From Saccoglossus kowalevskii (lineage: Eukaryota; Hemichordata; Enteropneusta; Harrimaniidae): a stretch of 43,862 nt of DNA. How positions within the stretch are numbered: the stretch's first letter is position 1; each line of letters begins with the position of its first letter. A model generated the notes under the pieces. That model saw only the letters and a list, made by a program, of their open reading frames with translations. It was not told where the DNA came from and ran no database searches. The stretch lies in the NCBI RefSeq assembly GCF_000003605.2, contig NW_003109098.1:134727-178588 (forward strand), in the 5' to 3' direction. Below are positions 1 through 11,500 of this stretch, piece by piece. Made by a program: the position numbers and the translations under genes.

Positions 1-336
1 TGACGTGCATCAAGGTCCTATTATGTTTAATGTATGTACCAAGTTTGAACAAATCCGTCCATGCATAACTGAGATCCGGGTCCGGAATGGTGAAAATGTG
101 CGATTTTGATGCATTTTCGGCCTTAAAATGGCCGCTATTCGGCTATCGTTAATCGGATCATGAAAAAAATGCATGTGCATATGTCCCATATAATGTGTGA
201 TGTATGAGTGAAGTTTGAACTTAATCGGTCCATGCATGTCCGAGATACAGGTGATCACGGACGGACGTACGCACGGACGGACGCACACAGGGCAAACCAT
301 AAGTCCCCGTTTTCGGACTACGTCCGAACGGGGACT
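1..336 (-). repeat. Hairpin-ended interspersed repeat (family I), truncated by the window edge
   Basis: Read on the minus strand, this matches the start of the repeat at 39277-40439: a terminal hairpin at 302-336 (AGTCCCCGTT stem, TCGGAC/GTCCGA inner stem), then a CGTCCG-rich stretch, then a segment with ATGGCCG words and AACTTGGTACATA. It has no coding content; the open frame across it is a by-product. Confidence 0.8.
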
Positions 337-752
337 AAAAATGACATTAAAATTATACTCAATTGATTGTAATAACTACAACAGATGACAATTATTGTAC
401 AGTGGGATTACACATTTAAACAATAGAATTCCATGAAGCAGTCTTTGGGATTGATAACTAAAGATTTATTAATTAATGTAGCATTCTCACTCTGTACATA
501 TACATTGTATAATTTCTTGTAAACCTCTCACTGACCCTGTAAGCACTGTTATCTAACAGAATTCTGAAATCAGATTTAAAACACTCTCCTAAATTAAGTT
601 GAAAGGTTTTGAAAAATTAAAAGTAATTTTGACTTGGTGATTAAACACAACAATCTTCAGTGCAGGCTGTGTTCAGTGTTTCAATATTTCAGGATTTGTT
701 GCCAAGGCAACTGATTTTATTTTATCATTATTCAAGGTGATTACAATATTCA

Positions 753-1064
753 GGCCCGGTCACACCGCCCGAACTTTGTTGGAGCATTCCTGGAGCGGTG
801 AAAAAATTTCATCACCGTTCGTTACCGTTCACCACCGTTTAACAGAAGTTGCCCTCCGTTAAGGCAACGTCGTATACGCTCGGCCACCGCTGATGGTTCC
901 TCCTACCGCTCCGAAAGTTTTGAGCTGCACAAAATATTGCAAGCGGTGAGGAGCGGGCAATTTTACGCTCCGGCAAAGTTCATCACCGCTCTAACAACGC
1001 CCAGTCAAGTTTGTCACCGCTAGACGCAAGTTCGTGGACGCTTGGGTCCGCTAGGCCAACGCAT
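753..1064. repeat. GC-rich block with a recurring ACCGCT/AGCGGT word
   Basis: It stands out from its AT-rich surroundings. The word ACCGCT, its complement AGCGGT or a one-base variant occurs about ten times, often followed by a CCG-rich tail. No long open frame, no clear terminal repeats and no target duplication were found. Probably an interspersed element of unknown class. Confidence 0.5.
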
Positions 1065-1084
1065 AAATCTTATGTTTTGACCTC

Positions 1085-1610
1085 CGTGTGTGTGTCCATG
1101 CGTCTTCAAAAATCACATTCAAACTTCACAACTTATTTCATAATCTGATTCAAGATGGTCGAATGGTGGCCATTTTGTGCTAAAATTTCATTAAAATCAA
1201 GCATTTCTGCTATTCTGGAAACAAATATTGGTTGTGTATGGATGGATTTTGTTCGAACTTGGTATATACATTAGACATTTTGAGGCCTTGATGCACATCA
1301 TTTTGTTTCTCAGATAGAATTCAAAATAACCAACTGATGGCCATTTTGTTTTAACAAATGCTGTTTCAAACCCATATCACTGACATGATTTGGCTGTTCA
1401 TGTTCAACGTTCAACTTATGTATCATCTCACATATGCACATGTATTCATTCGACAACTCAAGATAAGATCTCGGTTGTGTATGGACGGATTTTGTTCACA
1501 CTTGGTAAAAACATCTACATTATAGGATCTGGATGCAAGTCATTTTTTTTTGTTTTTAGATCGGATTCAAAATGGTTGCCTGGTGGCTATTTTGTTTGTT
1601 GAACTGATTT
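1085..1610 (+). repeat. Degraded family I repeat
   Basis: Contains the family's recurring pieces: a CCATGCGT start, then three tandem-like segments with GATTCAAGATGG or GATTCAAAATGG followed by a GGCCATTTTG-like mirror, and GTATGGACGGATTTTGTTC, which matches the complement of 1-100. The terminal hairpin is missing. Not coding. Confidence 0.7.
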
Positions 1611-2126
1611 TGACCATAATCTAATCCTTAGAAATATATTGGGGGATGTTCATATTTACATATATATTTACACATTGTAATATATCTAAAAAAGACCTCT
1701 GTGTCACCATGGTGATAAGATTGACAATTGAGATATTTCTGCTCGTTGATGTGCTTTGACCTGATTGATCTGTGTACCATGCTGTGTTTAGTAACAGACT
1801 AAATGTGTCTCATTGTGCCATAGTCCCTGCTATCAATTCACTTTTGTTGTACTTTTTTTCCTGCGTATTTGGTTTTGCTATCAAATGTTTTCTTGAGTTG
1901 CGAAATAAATTTCACAATACCACTGCAGTAGAAATGAAAGATATTCACAAGATTTTAAATTGACTGCTTTGCAAAGGAAATAATACATTCTGTGGCTAAC
2001 TTTGCAGATTCACTGGTTTTTAATTTGATGGATTTGTGATGGAAACAATGCATTAGTGCATTTAGTTATCGGCAAATAATATAGCCTTATGACAGTATTC
2101 TTTGTGAATTTTCTGCAGAATTGAAT

Positions 2127-2325
2127 TCACTTTCTTTCACCAGATTTTCTCGTGCAAATTTTTCTCTACTTTTTTTTCTTAATTTCTTCAATATTTGTGA
2201 AAATAAACCCTAATTTTGGGTCAAAAGTCAAAATTTGCATAAATTTTCAGTTTTTACTAAAAAAAGTTTCTGTTTTTGTCGCAATCATGTATATATTTGT
2301 GAATTTGTAATGATAAAAAGGGGAC
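2127..2325 (-). repeat. MITE-like repeat, family D
   Basis: Aligns by eye with the copies at 4989-5230, 16738-16957 and 24041-24266: a CACCAGATTTTCTCG start, TTCTTCAATATTTG, CCCTAATTTTGGG and TTTTCAGTTTTTACT. It is in reverse orientation to the 4989 copy and its right end runs into a G13 tract at 2326-2338. Confidence 0.7.
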
Positions 2326-2338
2326 GGGGGGGGGGGGG
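2326..2338 (+). repeat. G13 homopolymer
   Basis: Uninterrupted run of thirteen G in an otherwise AT-rich region; a likely length-error site in sequencing. Confidence 0.95.
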
Positions 2339-2493
2339 TTAGTAGTACAATAAGTCGTACAATGTAATACTGAATGACAATACTGTGAGCACATTAATTT
2401 TTCATTGGGTTTTAATTTCCTTATTTTTGGGGATAAGTTAAATCTACTAAATGAATTCCCTGTGACCATGTAAAATTACAGTACAACTTTTAA

Positions 2494-2694
2494 TACTGTA
2501 AAATACTTTATTTTCGCTTGGAATTTATTTTCGATAAGAATGATGCAGTAAAAATAAAATCCAGTGAATATACCTTTTTCCTGTATTTTACATTCAATTC
2601 AGTCAGAAACCAGTGAAAATAAATACTATACCAAGCACTCTAATATTCTTCTCAGTGAAAATTAATTCCAGCTAAAATAAAGTATTTTACAGTA
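2494..2694 (+). repeat. MITE-like inverted-repeat element, family A, copy 1
   Basis: About 200 bp with ends TACTGTAAAATACTTTATTT and its near-complement (AAATAAAGTATTTTACAGTA). Inside, words such as TTTTCGCT and AGTGAAAATA recur on both strands. Closely similar copies lie at 20317, 28335, 28804, 35316, 36281, 40736 and 43804. The terminal TA could be a target duplication. Confidence 0.85.
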
Positions 2695-3229
2695 TTGCTT
2701 TACTCATATTCATCATTTTTAATCCCAGTGAATATGCTTAAAATATAAAAACAGAAATTAAGTCCAAGTAAAAATTAATGCTTTTGCAGTATCACATTGC
2801 TCTGATATCATTGTTACATCCAAGGTCATTAAATAGTGTTTGAGTGTGCATAGTGTAGCAGTCCAGGGCTTATAGTATTATTGAAGGTCATTAAGGATGC
2901 ATTGGAGGTCATTATGAGTCAATAATAGATAACTAGGTCATGTTATGGTTATCCCAGATCAATATAAATATATATCGGGTCAATAAGTTACATCAAAAGT
3001 TGGTACCGCTTTTATTTTAGTATGTCAACAAAACTGAATCTTGTACATATTGTGTACTACATACTCAGTTGTTCAATATTCTTTCTTTAACTTAATTGAA
3101 ATATGTTTACAAATTACAATTTTTTTAGAATACAAACAAATATATTTGCTAATATATTTGTATTAACTTTCATGATCACTCTCACTGAAAACAGCTGTCG
3201 TCGAAACTACTGTAGTTGCATACGGTATG

Positions 3230-3310
3230 CGATCAGTGCCGACAGTGAATTCAGACGATCAGTGCGACAGTGAATTCAGACGATCAGTGCAACAGTGAAT
3301 TTAGACGATT
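3230..3310 (+). repeat. Short tandem repeat, three units of about 27 bp
   Basis: Three successive units of the form CGATCAGTGCGACAGTGAAT followed by TCAGA, with minor changes. Not coding; no further copies seen. Confidence 0.85.
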
Positions 3311-3893
3311 GATACATGGACAACCACCTCTCTATTTACTTTCACTATTGCCATGAATACACTTGATAACTGCTTGCAAACTACCAGTAGTCATTATTTA
3401 CATCTCAACTCTTGAAAACAATAGCAAAATAAAGGTTTGGGCAACTACTCTTTTGTTTTGTCCTGGGAAGAACTCTGTAAGCTGTTTACAAATCACTTCA
3501 TCCGAATGCACACTGTACATTGGTGTGTGTGTGTATTGACAGTAACTAGGTGGCTATAACTTTTAATGGACCTCCTTTCAAAGCCGTTGTGGAAAACACT
3601 TCCACTTGGTATTTATATGCCCTCCCACAGATTACTGTGATCACGGTGAAAATGATAAAACCAGTTGGTATGGTAACAAAACATAAAATACTGGAGCACT
3701 GAAGCTACATGTAGCAGAAACAGAAAGTTGTGGTGTCTGATCATCAAATCAAGCATAATTTTCATTGTAGTGATTACTCAAAGCTTTAGATTAGGAGGGG
3801 GGGTCAAACTTAATTTCTAGATTCTGTTTGATTAGATTTCTCATAATTTGTACAAAGAATCTAATGCCCTAATGTAGCTTTAAAATACTACAG

Positions 3894-3906
3894 AGGTCAG
3901 AGGTCA
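3894..3906 (+). promoter_or_regulatory. Candidate DR1 nuclear-receptor site
   Basis: The sequence is AGGTCA-G-AGGTCA, a perfect direct repeat with one-base spacing, the layout bound by RXR heterodimers and HNF4-type receptors in animals. It lies upstream of the first exon seen. Function is inferred from the motif only. Confidence 0.35.
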
Positions 3907-3974
3907 TTGAGAGGTTATCTACGGATCATACAAAGTGGGAATGCAACCATAACTCTTTGAATGCCATAGTCAAC

Positions 3975-4245
3975 TTTTGTCGACAGTCACAAAAATTATA
4001 AATCTGCCCAATTTTTCTGTATTTTTTGCAAAAACTTTGGATTAATACATTGTAACAGCAGCCAATAAGAAATGATGAACATTTGGTCAAAAATTCAAAA
4101 TGAAATTATCAACATTTATCGTCAGTCACAAAATAAATCTGTACAATTTTTCCATATTTTTTCATTCAAAAATTTTTATGAATAAATGTATCCAATGACA
4201 AATGATAACCATTTGGTCAAAAATTCAAAACAAAATTATAGAAAA
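3975..4245 (+). repeat. Diverged tandem duplication of about 125 bp
   Basis: Two consecutive segments share CGNCAGTCACAAAA, ATCTG, CAATTTTTC and the closing CATTTGGTCAAAAATTCAAA. The second is diverged, so the duplication is old. Confidence 0.65.
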
Positions 4246-4988
4246 ATTCATAAAATTTTGCAAAATTGTGCACGATAAGCTGGCAGGAAAATTAATGATA
4301 TTCAAAGTGGTGAAACTTTTCCCTACAGCATTATGGGTATAGAGGTAGAAAACCCTATTTACATGTATTTGTGTCGAAGTCAATCAAGATAACTTGGTGA
4401 CTTGGTCATGCCACTATGGCATTCCAGAGATTCCACACGAGTCAGATTCTCCAAATCCTTTCAATATACATTTATTTTTGCCATGACGATGTTATTTTTA
4501 ATATAGTTGGATATTTCTTTGCCCTATAGTGTGATAATTCCAGGGTGCCTGTTAACAAATTCAGACAAATAGTTTGTCATCAATTGTATTGCACGCCATG
4601 GGTTGTATCTTGTGACATATAAGATTAGCAAATTCTTTTGTCAGCTGCCAATTCATGGTCTATTGTCACACGACCTAAACAATCGTCCATTGTACTTTTC
4701 CCGGTCCAATTCAGATGATTGTATTCTGAACACAACTTTTGTACAGTTTAATTTACTTCATGAAAAACATGTCATATTGAGGCATGCTTTGAGAAAACTG
4801 GACAAGAAGATACGATTTTCTGAAACTAAAGCAACTTGTCACAAAAAAGAAAGGCATTTGGAAGTCAGAACACAAGTGGTTTTTTGCTCATTGTAAGCCG
4901 TCAACCTACATTCTTCAATGTTCCTCATAGTGGAGGAAAACATTGCTTACAATCAGAAGAAAAAACAGTGCCTTTCACATATACTTTT

Positions 4989-5230
4989 TAACCTTTTCAC
5001 CACCAGTTCTTTCTTTTCATCACAAATTCACAAAATAGTCCCGCTTATAGTCTGCACTTTCCTTCAGAAAATTGGGACAAACATAGCAAATATTTTTTAG
5101 TAAAAACTGAAAATTGATCTAAATTTTGTCGTTTGGCTCCAAAATTAGGGTTCAATTTCAGAAATATTGAAGAAATTAAGAAAAAAGTGCAGAGAAATTC
5201 AGGCGAGAAAGTCTTGTGGTGAAAAAGTTA
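4989..5230 (+). repeat. MITE-like inverted-repeat element, family D, best copy
   Basis: Starts TAACCTTTTCACCACCAG and ends with the near-complement TTGTGGTGAAAAAGTTA; TA at both ends fits a target duplication. About 240 bp without coding capacity. The copy at 24041-24266 has the matching right end CTGGTGGTGAAAAGGTTA. Confidence 0.8.
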
Positions 5231-5338
5231 ATATATATTTTAGAAACTCTGCAGATGATGGTCCATAACCATTCAGATTAGGATTGTATGATATCATTTT
5301 TTGTTGTTGAAATCTCAAAATCCTATCTCTATCCACAG

Positions 5339-5520
5339 GCGAAGCACGCACTGATGATGGTACAAGTTTTATCATTACGCCAAGATCTCTATTATTATGC
5401 CCAGATGGAAAAATACAATTTGCTGAGAACCATAATGTTCAAAGTTCAGAAAATCAACCGTATGTACCGCCGGAAGTCTTGGCAAGGACCACCACAACAT
5501 CAGATGTGGCAGTGGAAAAG
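5339..5520 (+). CDS. PTPN13: Exon 1 in window: KIND domain, first part
   Basis: Enters in phase 1 after a CACAG acceptor and leaves in phase 0 at GTAACA. Encodes [16 protein letters not shown] and PYVPPEVL, matching the part of the PTPN13 KIND domain that precedes the YSLGMTLYW motif. The open frame starting with Met at 5288 is a different frame and is a shadow. Confidence 0.93.
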
Positions 5521-8500
5521 GTAACATGATTCAATAAAATATGTTTCAATTCAAATGAGTGTACACTGTCTAATCTCTGTTTAATTAAGTGTTAGTACAT
5601 TTGTAAATGTGATAATTGAGAACAATAAATAGGAAAGATTATTCATATAAATGTACATCATAATGTACTGTAAAGGGATTAATTATTCACTGGGTTTTAA
5701 TTTAGCTTATTTCGCTGACTGGAAAATGCGCTAAATTAAAACCCAGTGAATATGTAAAATTTTGCATAGAACACATTATCTAAATGATAAAACCGTGAAT
5801 TTAAAACCCACTGAATATGCCTGAAATGGTAAATCAGTGAAATTTAAACCCAGTGAAAATTAGTCATTTTACAGTAATTTTTGCTCAGGGTGTGCAAGCA
5901 CACAGGGGAGGTAGTCAGTTTAAGTAAATACTGAATATATAAGTAAATTTTTTTTTTCTCAAAGATCACTAATGTGTGTTTATGAAAAATTATTTGTAAT
6001 ATTCGCTGCGTCAGATCTTATCATAATTTTGCATCTTATTTTTAAAACAAGACTTTTTCATAAATAACCCAAATAATTTAAAATTAATTTAAATCTGAAT
6101 GAATTGAACTACCGGTAATTCAACTTTAATCGCCATGGTTATTATTGTATCTATCAAGTATTTTACGTTGGCCATTAACTTAAAACCAAATTGGGCTAAT
6201 TTGTAATATACTTCCTGTAGGCATATCATTAAAAGAGAGTTGTTTTGAGTTTACGGTTGTATATCTGCTTCTTTTTTCGACAGTATAATTTCATTTGCTA
6301 ACACATTGGTGCAAATAACTTTGTTTTTATATTTTTCAAAATTTTTTTGTTTTAGCTGGTAAACATTGTTTATAGTTATTGCCTAAGATGTAGGTAAAAT
6401 GAGTGCAATTTTTTTGAATATATAACTAAAATGTATATTTTTGTAGATGTATATATATTCCTTGGGTATGACGCTGTACTGGGCTGCCGATTATAAACTC
6501 AAAGCAGGTCAGCGAGTAAAACTGAGTAGAAATTTAGATACACTGCTACTTGCCATGTGTGAAGAAAATGTTGCAACAAGAATGGCCCTCATTCACTTAC
6601 TGGAGGTAAGAAATCACAATATAACATACTTAGAACCAACATTATTTTACCTAAATTTTTACGGCTTAGTTTATGCCATCACACCAATTACTACCACTAT
6701 TTGTTTAAGTTAGATATTTGTCTAAGTTAGACAAAGTTGGTCTTACTACTGCCAGCCTGTTAACTCCTGGGAAACTCGTCAGCAAAACTGAATGATGCTA
6801 TTTTTCGTAGGGAAGGAAATATTCACTGCGATACAATTTTGTCGTTTTACTGACTGAAAAATTTGTCTATCACTAAGATAAACAATTTATAGAGTGCTCA
6901 GGACAAGAGATAACATCAACTTCTCTATTATATGTGTGTTTATTTTTTTGTGTGTGGAATGCATCAAATGCACTGGTTGTATTGATACCTTCAGATCAAG
7001 AGGGAATTTTATCCAATATTTCCAGGATGCAAACATTGCAGTGTTCATCCCTGTAATTTAAACCACTTTGACCAGTGTGGCAGGTAAACAAATCACTGTG
7101 GTGGTATCACCATGCTGTATTGTAAAGAGAACTCTGCATTACAATGAATACATGTATATATTAACACTGTATATTTCTTTCAGGCGTCTACTCTTCATGC
7201 GCAACAGAATTTATCTGGTCTTCCCTATTCCTACTATATCAGTAGACTATCTAAGATTGTCATGGGGAGTGTAGATCAGGTAATATATTTCACATTCTCT
7301 CATTTCTCCCATATTGCCATATGCATCTTATTTTGACGCATTATGCGTGATTCACTTTTACTCCATGAACTTTTATAGAGCTTTATTGTGGGTCTTAATA
7401 AAAGCCAGATTCTGTCAGAAAAAATGTTTATGAACCGATGTAATGGAATCGATTCAAAAGCATTCACATACAGTCAAATATGAATCCAAAGTGATCATCA
7501 TCATTCGGACATGCTGAATAACATTTATTACCGGTATATATTTCGCAAAAATCAGACGAATTAATTCACAAATTTTACTACTATGTCATTTTCCAGATTA
7601 AACCAGGTTCAAATATTTAGGATTTAAAATTCAATAGAAACCAAGACAAATACAGAATGCACATACCAGTATATCTTGTCTTATGTCTTTAATCATATCA
7701 ACTCTTTGATCAAATCCAAAGGATGATGGCTTGGCTGAAAGTTGTAGTGCCATATAATTGGGCATGAAAGCCAGAATTCTTCAGTGTACAATACAATGCA
7801 ATGCATTACAATGCGTCTATCGAATACATAATATTTGCACTCATTTGTCTCTGAGTGATGCAACATATTTTGTGTTTATCAATGTATCCATGGTTACAAA
7901 TCTATTTTGATACACGACATTACATACACTGTCGTTAATTTCAAGAAAAAACTTCTAAATTCTAAACTGGTTATGTGCTAATGACATAACATGATGCTTA
8001 AGATTTGAGTAGACTCACTCAATACCCTACCATCAGGTTTTAACAAATTATTTCATGCGAATATTTCAGATCTCCAAACTTGGTCTATCTACTAATAGTC
8101 GCGATGCTCAAGACAGTTTCCATAGCAACAAAGGAGAACTCAGGGATTTGTCATCTGGTAGGTACCATGTTGCAATTATTGTTGCTTAGCAACAGCTGAG
8201 TTCCCTACACCAGCAAGAGAAGAGGACTCATGTAGTTGTTTGTGTTCTTTTATAGGTATGCACAGTCCGCCAAATAAACGACACAGTCGTCATTTAAATT
8301 CTCATAGTGACATCATGCAGAAGAAACCTCGTTCGTTACGCAACCTTCACTCCGCCAGTATGGCATATGATGAAATAGATGCGAGAGAAAGTAGAAGAAG
8401 ATCGCGATATAAAACATATTCGCTACATAGTAGCAGTACATTAGATACCAAGGAGAGTTATAATGACAGGTCGAAACAGAGATCGCGACAACCATTATTA

Positions 8501-11500
8501 CAGAATTCAAGAAATTACGACAAATCAGGACGGTCGTATCATTTATCCGATATGTTAATGTCAACTCAGTCATGCGATAGTTTGGTCAGCGATAGCATCT
8601 CTGAGAGACGTGCACGCGTTGCGGACTTGCAAAACAAAGCAGAATCAGCGTATGAGCGTCTGCGAGAAAGAAGACAAAAATTGAATATGTTAAAAAATGA
8701 ACCAAAGTCGAGTCAGTACAGCAGCACCCCGAGGGGACACGCACATTCGGCCAGAAATTCACGAAATGAACCAAATTCAATTTCTCATCATTCTCCTAAG
8801 GAGAACAGTACTTTGCTTTATTTTTTGGATGATCCACGTAACAGTCGATCGCACCGACAACATCTCAACAGGTCACATGATCTGTCATCAGAGAGGCCGC
8901 AAGATCGATCTCTAGAAAGGACACGTGATAGGCCTGTTGAAAGGCTGCATGAACTTAACCTTGAAAGACCCCACCACAGATCAAGAGACAGGAGTCTTGA
9001 AAGGTCAAGGTATACTCCAGAACGGGGTTACCATAGCGATGATGATGTGACTTTCAGCGATCATCTTAGTGATGAATTGAATGGAAGTCGATTTAAGTCA
9101 ATGACATCATTAGACACACAAACGCAAGGTGAGTTGTGAGGGCGCCCTCAAGTGGGAAAAGTTAACTAATATTGTAGTCAAAGTTACAGTAAACTGGTCC
9201 AGGGAACATTGAACATTTACATAAACTCTACTACACAGTTAAAATTAGAACGTGGTTGTTTCTAAGGTAACTGCGTAACTCAAAACTTGTACATTTTTTT
9301 TATTTTCTCTGAAATTGTGATATTTACTGATGCGTGCAACGACCAAAATCATGATTGTTATAATTATGGGCTTAAACTTTCATAAGACAGTACCGGTAGT
9401 GAAAATGACTTTCACAAAAAAGTGATGACATTAAAAGTACTTCATAAAAACTATAATTTGAGTTTGTTTTTTTTCAATAATTCAGGAAGTTATCATCCAG
9501 ACATGTATCCTTATTATGGATCAACGCCAACATTAGCATCTAGAATGGATGACGTCGATCACAGCCACGGAGCTAATCAACCGGAACTACGACATTATGA
9601 TAGTCGGAGACACAGAAACCGAAATCCTGACAGAAGTAGAGATATGCTGGGTGATGTAGCTTATGAAAAAACACCAACCAGAAGGAAATTGAAAGTAAGA
9701 ATATTATGGGATGTTTGAACTTCTGTAATTTCTTTAAAAAAAGAATTATGGGTTGTATGAACGTTGACCTTTTGTAATTTTTAAGGAATTGCCAGATCAC
9801 CACCACTTTACCAAATTTCAAAATTTTTCACACAGTCTGTAACACTAAATCAAAAAGTCAAGCGTACTGATACAAAGTTGACATTCCACCATTGTGACTA
9901 TAAGTTATTGCGCCCTCATAGGCAGCCTTCACAAGTTACTTTGTTTGCCATCTTGTCAAGTTTGTTACCTTTGTAGTTGTGTTAATAAAGTATTATATTT
10001 ATTTTTTATTTATTTATCAGAAGTTTTTTGGTCCAGAGTTTGTTGTGATGAGCAGTGAACCCAATATAACACTAGATATGCCTCCATCCATCATGGTAAG
10101 TATATGCATTAAAGGGTGGCAGTCGTTGTGCCTCGTCCTGTTCGATATGGGACTCATAGCAACGTATACAACGCTTGTAAAATACATTGTTTATTTACAT
10201 AAAATTCGACCACAGCGCTTTAAAAGTCTTACCGGTAATGACTTACCAGTAAGCTTACTGTTTTTTCTGAGCTGCCTCTCTGAATCAACTTTTTGCCAAA
10301 TAATGTTGCCTGACTGAATTATTTGAAACAGTAGTTTGAATAACCAATTAAAAAAAGTGAATTATACTTGTTTTTTTTTTAGCTGAAATTCATACTTCAT
10401 GTTTAACCATTCCTTTTTTTTTCTTTTTATTTCTCAGAGTAAAAGTTCAAAAGTACCACATGGTCGCAAAAGAGTGACAGTAGTATTATTGAATGGTCAG
10501 CGATTGGACTTGACATGTGATATGGCAACTTTAGGAAAAGAGTTGTTTGATATGGTGGTTAATCATATGGCGTTATTGGAACATAGTTATTTCGGTTTAG
10601 CGTATATAAACGGTAAATATGACAAGTTTTCTTTTGAAGAGCGATGATCGTCTTACAGAAAACAATCAAATATTGAGTGAGCCAAAAGATGTAAACATGT
10701 TAATTAAACACTGGATAAGTAAAATCTGCTAAAATTAAATCCATGTGTGCATGTAAAATAACAATACAACTCAGTGCCAAGTTCGTAAACTTAAAACAAA
10801 GTGAAATTAAAAGCCAATGAAAATAAATGATTTTATAGTAATTGATTTGATTATTCTTGTTTAATACCAAGGGGAATATCCAGGGATTTGATTCCAAGTA
10901 TATTACAATAATTTGGACAGCTTATCATGCAGCCATATTGATGTTGTGCCACTGGCAGAGATTTTGTTAAAAGGCGACTACTGGCTATAAAATGATCGTC
11001 TACTTTGATTTTTAGTCAACTAATTTATATAAGACTTGCTGAATTAATACTAAAATTACCCGATATATTCTTCGAGGGGTTGAATTAAAAGAGTAGAATT
11101 TATTAGCACTATGATTTAAAAATTAAAGCATTCAATGGAGTTAACTTCAAACAAAAAAATGCTTAAAATATGAAAACACAATACCATGGTGAAATGGCGT
11201 TAACGGTTGGTTCAAGAATAAAAAATACGCTGCTAGATGTTGGTTTATGACAGAAACGTGTGATTATGCAAACATTGTACCCATAAATACTGTTTAATAT
11301 ATACATTAAACATCCTATAGGTTGACTTCTCATCAATAAAAAAAAAAAAACATCAAGGTGGAACTGAATTGTGGCCTTTTCCTGCCATGTTCTATTTCCT
11401 GGGGGAAAATAAAAGATATTGTTTTAGCAGAAATTAGGTGGTACAACTAATAGAAAAAAACATTTCATCTTCATTAGTATTCTTGTTTTTCTTTTAAAGA

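Larger units (their letters stand above)
337..5338. other. Upstream region without a recognised exon (5' flank or first intron of the PTPN13-like gene)
   Basis: I searched both strands for the missing first KIND exon (a Met-led segment before ITPRSLLL) and found none. The stretch holds repeats (listed separately), a tandem duplication of about 125 bp at 3975-4245, and AGGTCA half-sites. Because the first exon seen starts in phase 1, at least one coding exon lies further upstream, so most of this is probably intron. Confidence 0.6.

Noticed and set aside
4603-4896. 97-codon open frame before the first exon, considered as the missing start of KIND
   Set aside because: The peptide does not resemble the KIND N-terminus, and no donor in the right phase (1) follows it convincingly.
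5288-5524. 78-codon frame beginning with Met at exon 1
   Set aside because: Wrong frame: the +1 frame of the same stretch encodes the conserved KIND sequence and joins exon 2 in phase.
8313-8573. Minus-strand frame opposite exon 5
   Set aside because: Shadow of the real coding exon; the + strand frame has matching splice sites and the expected phase.
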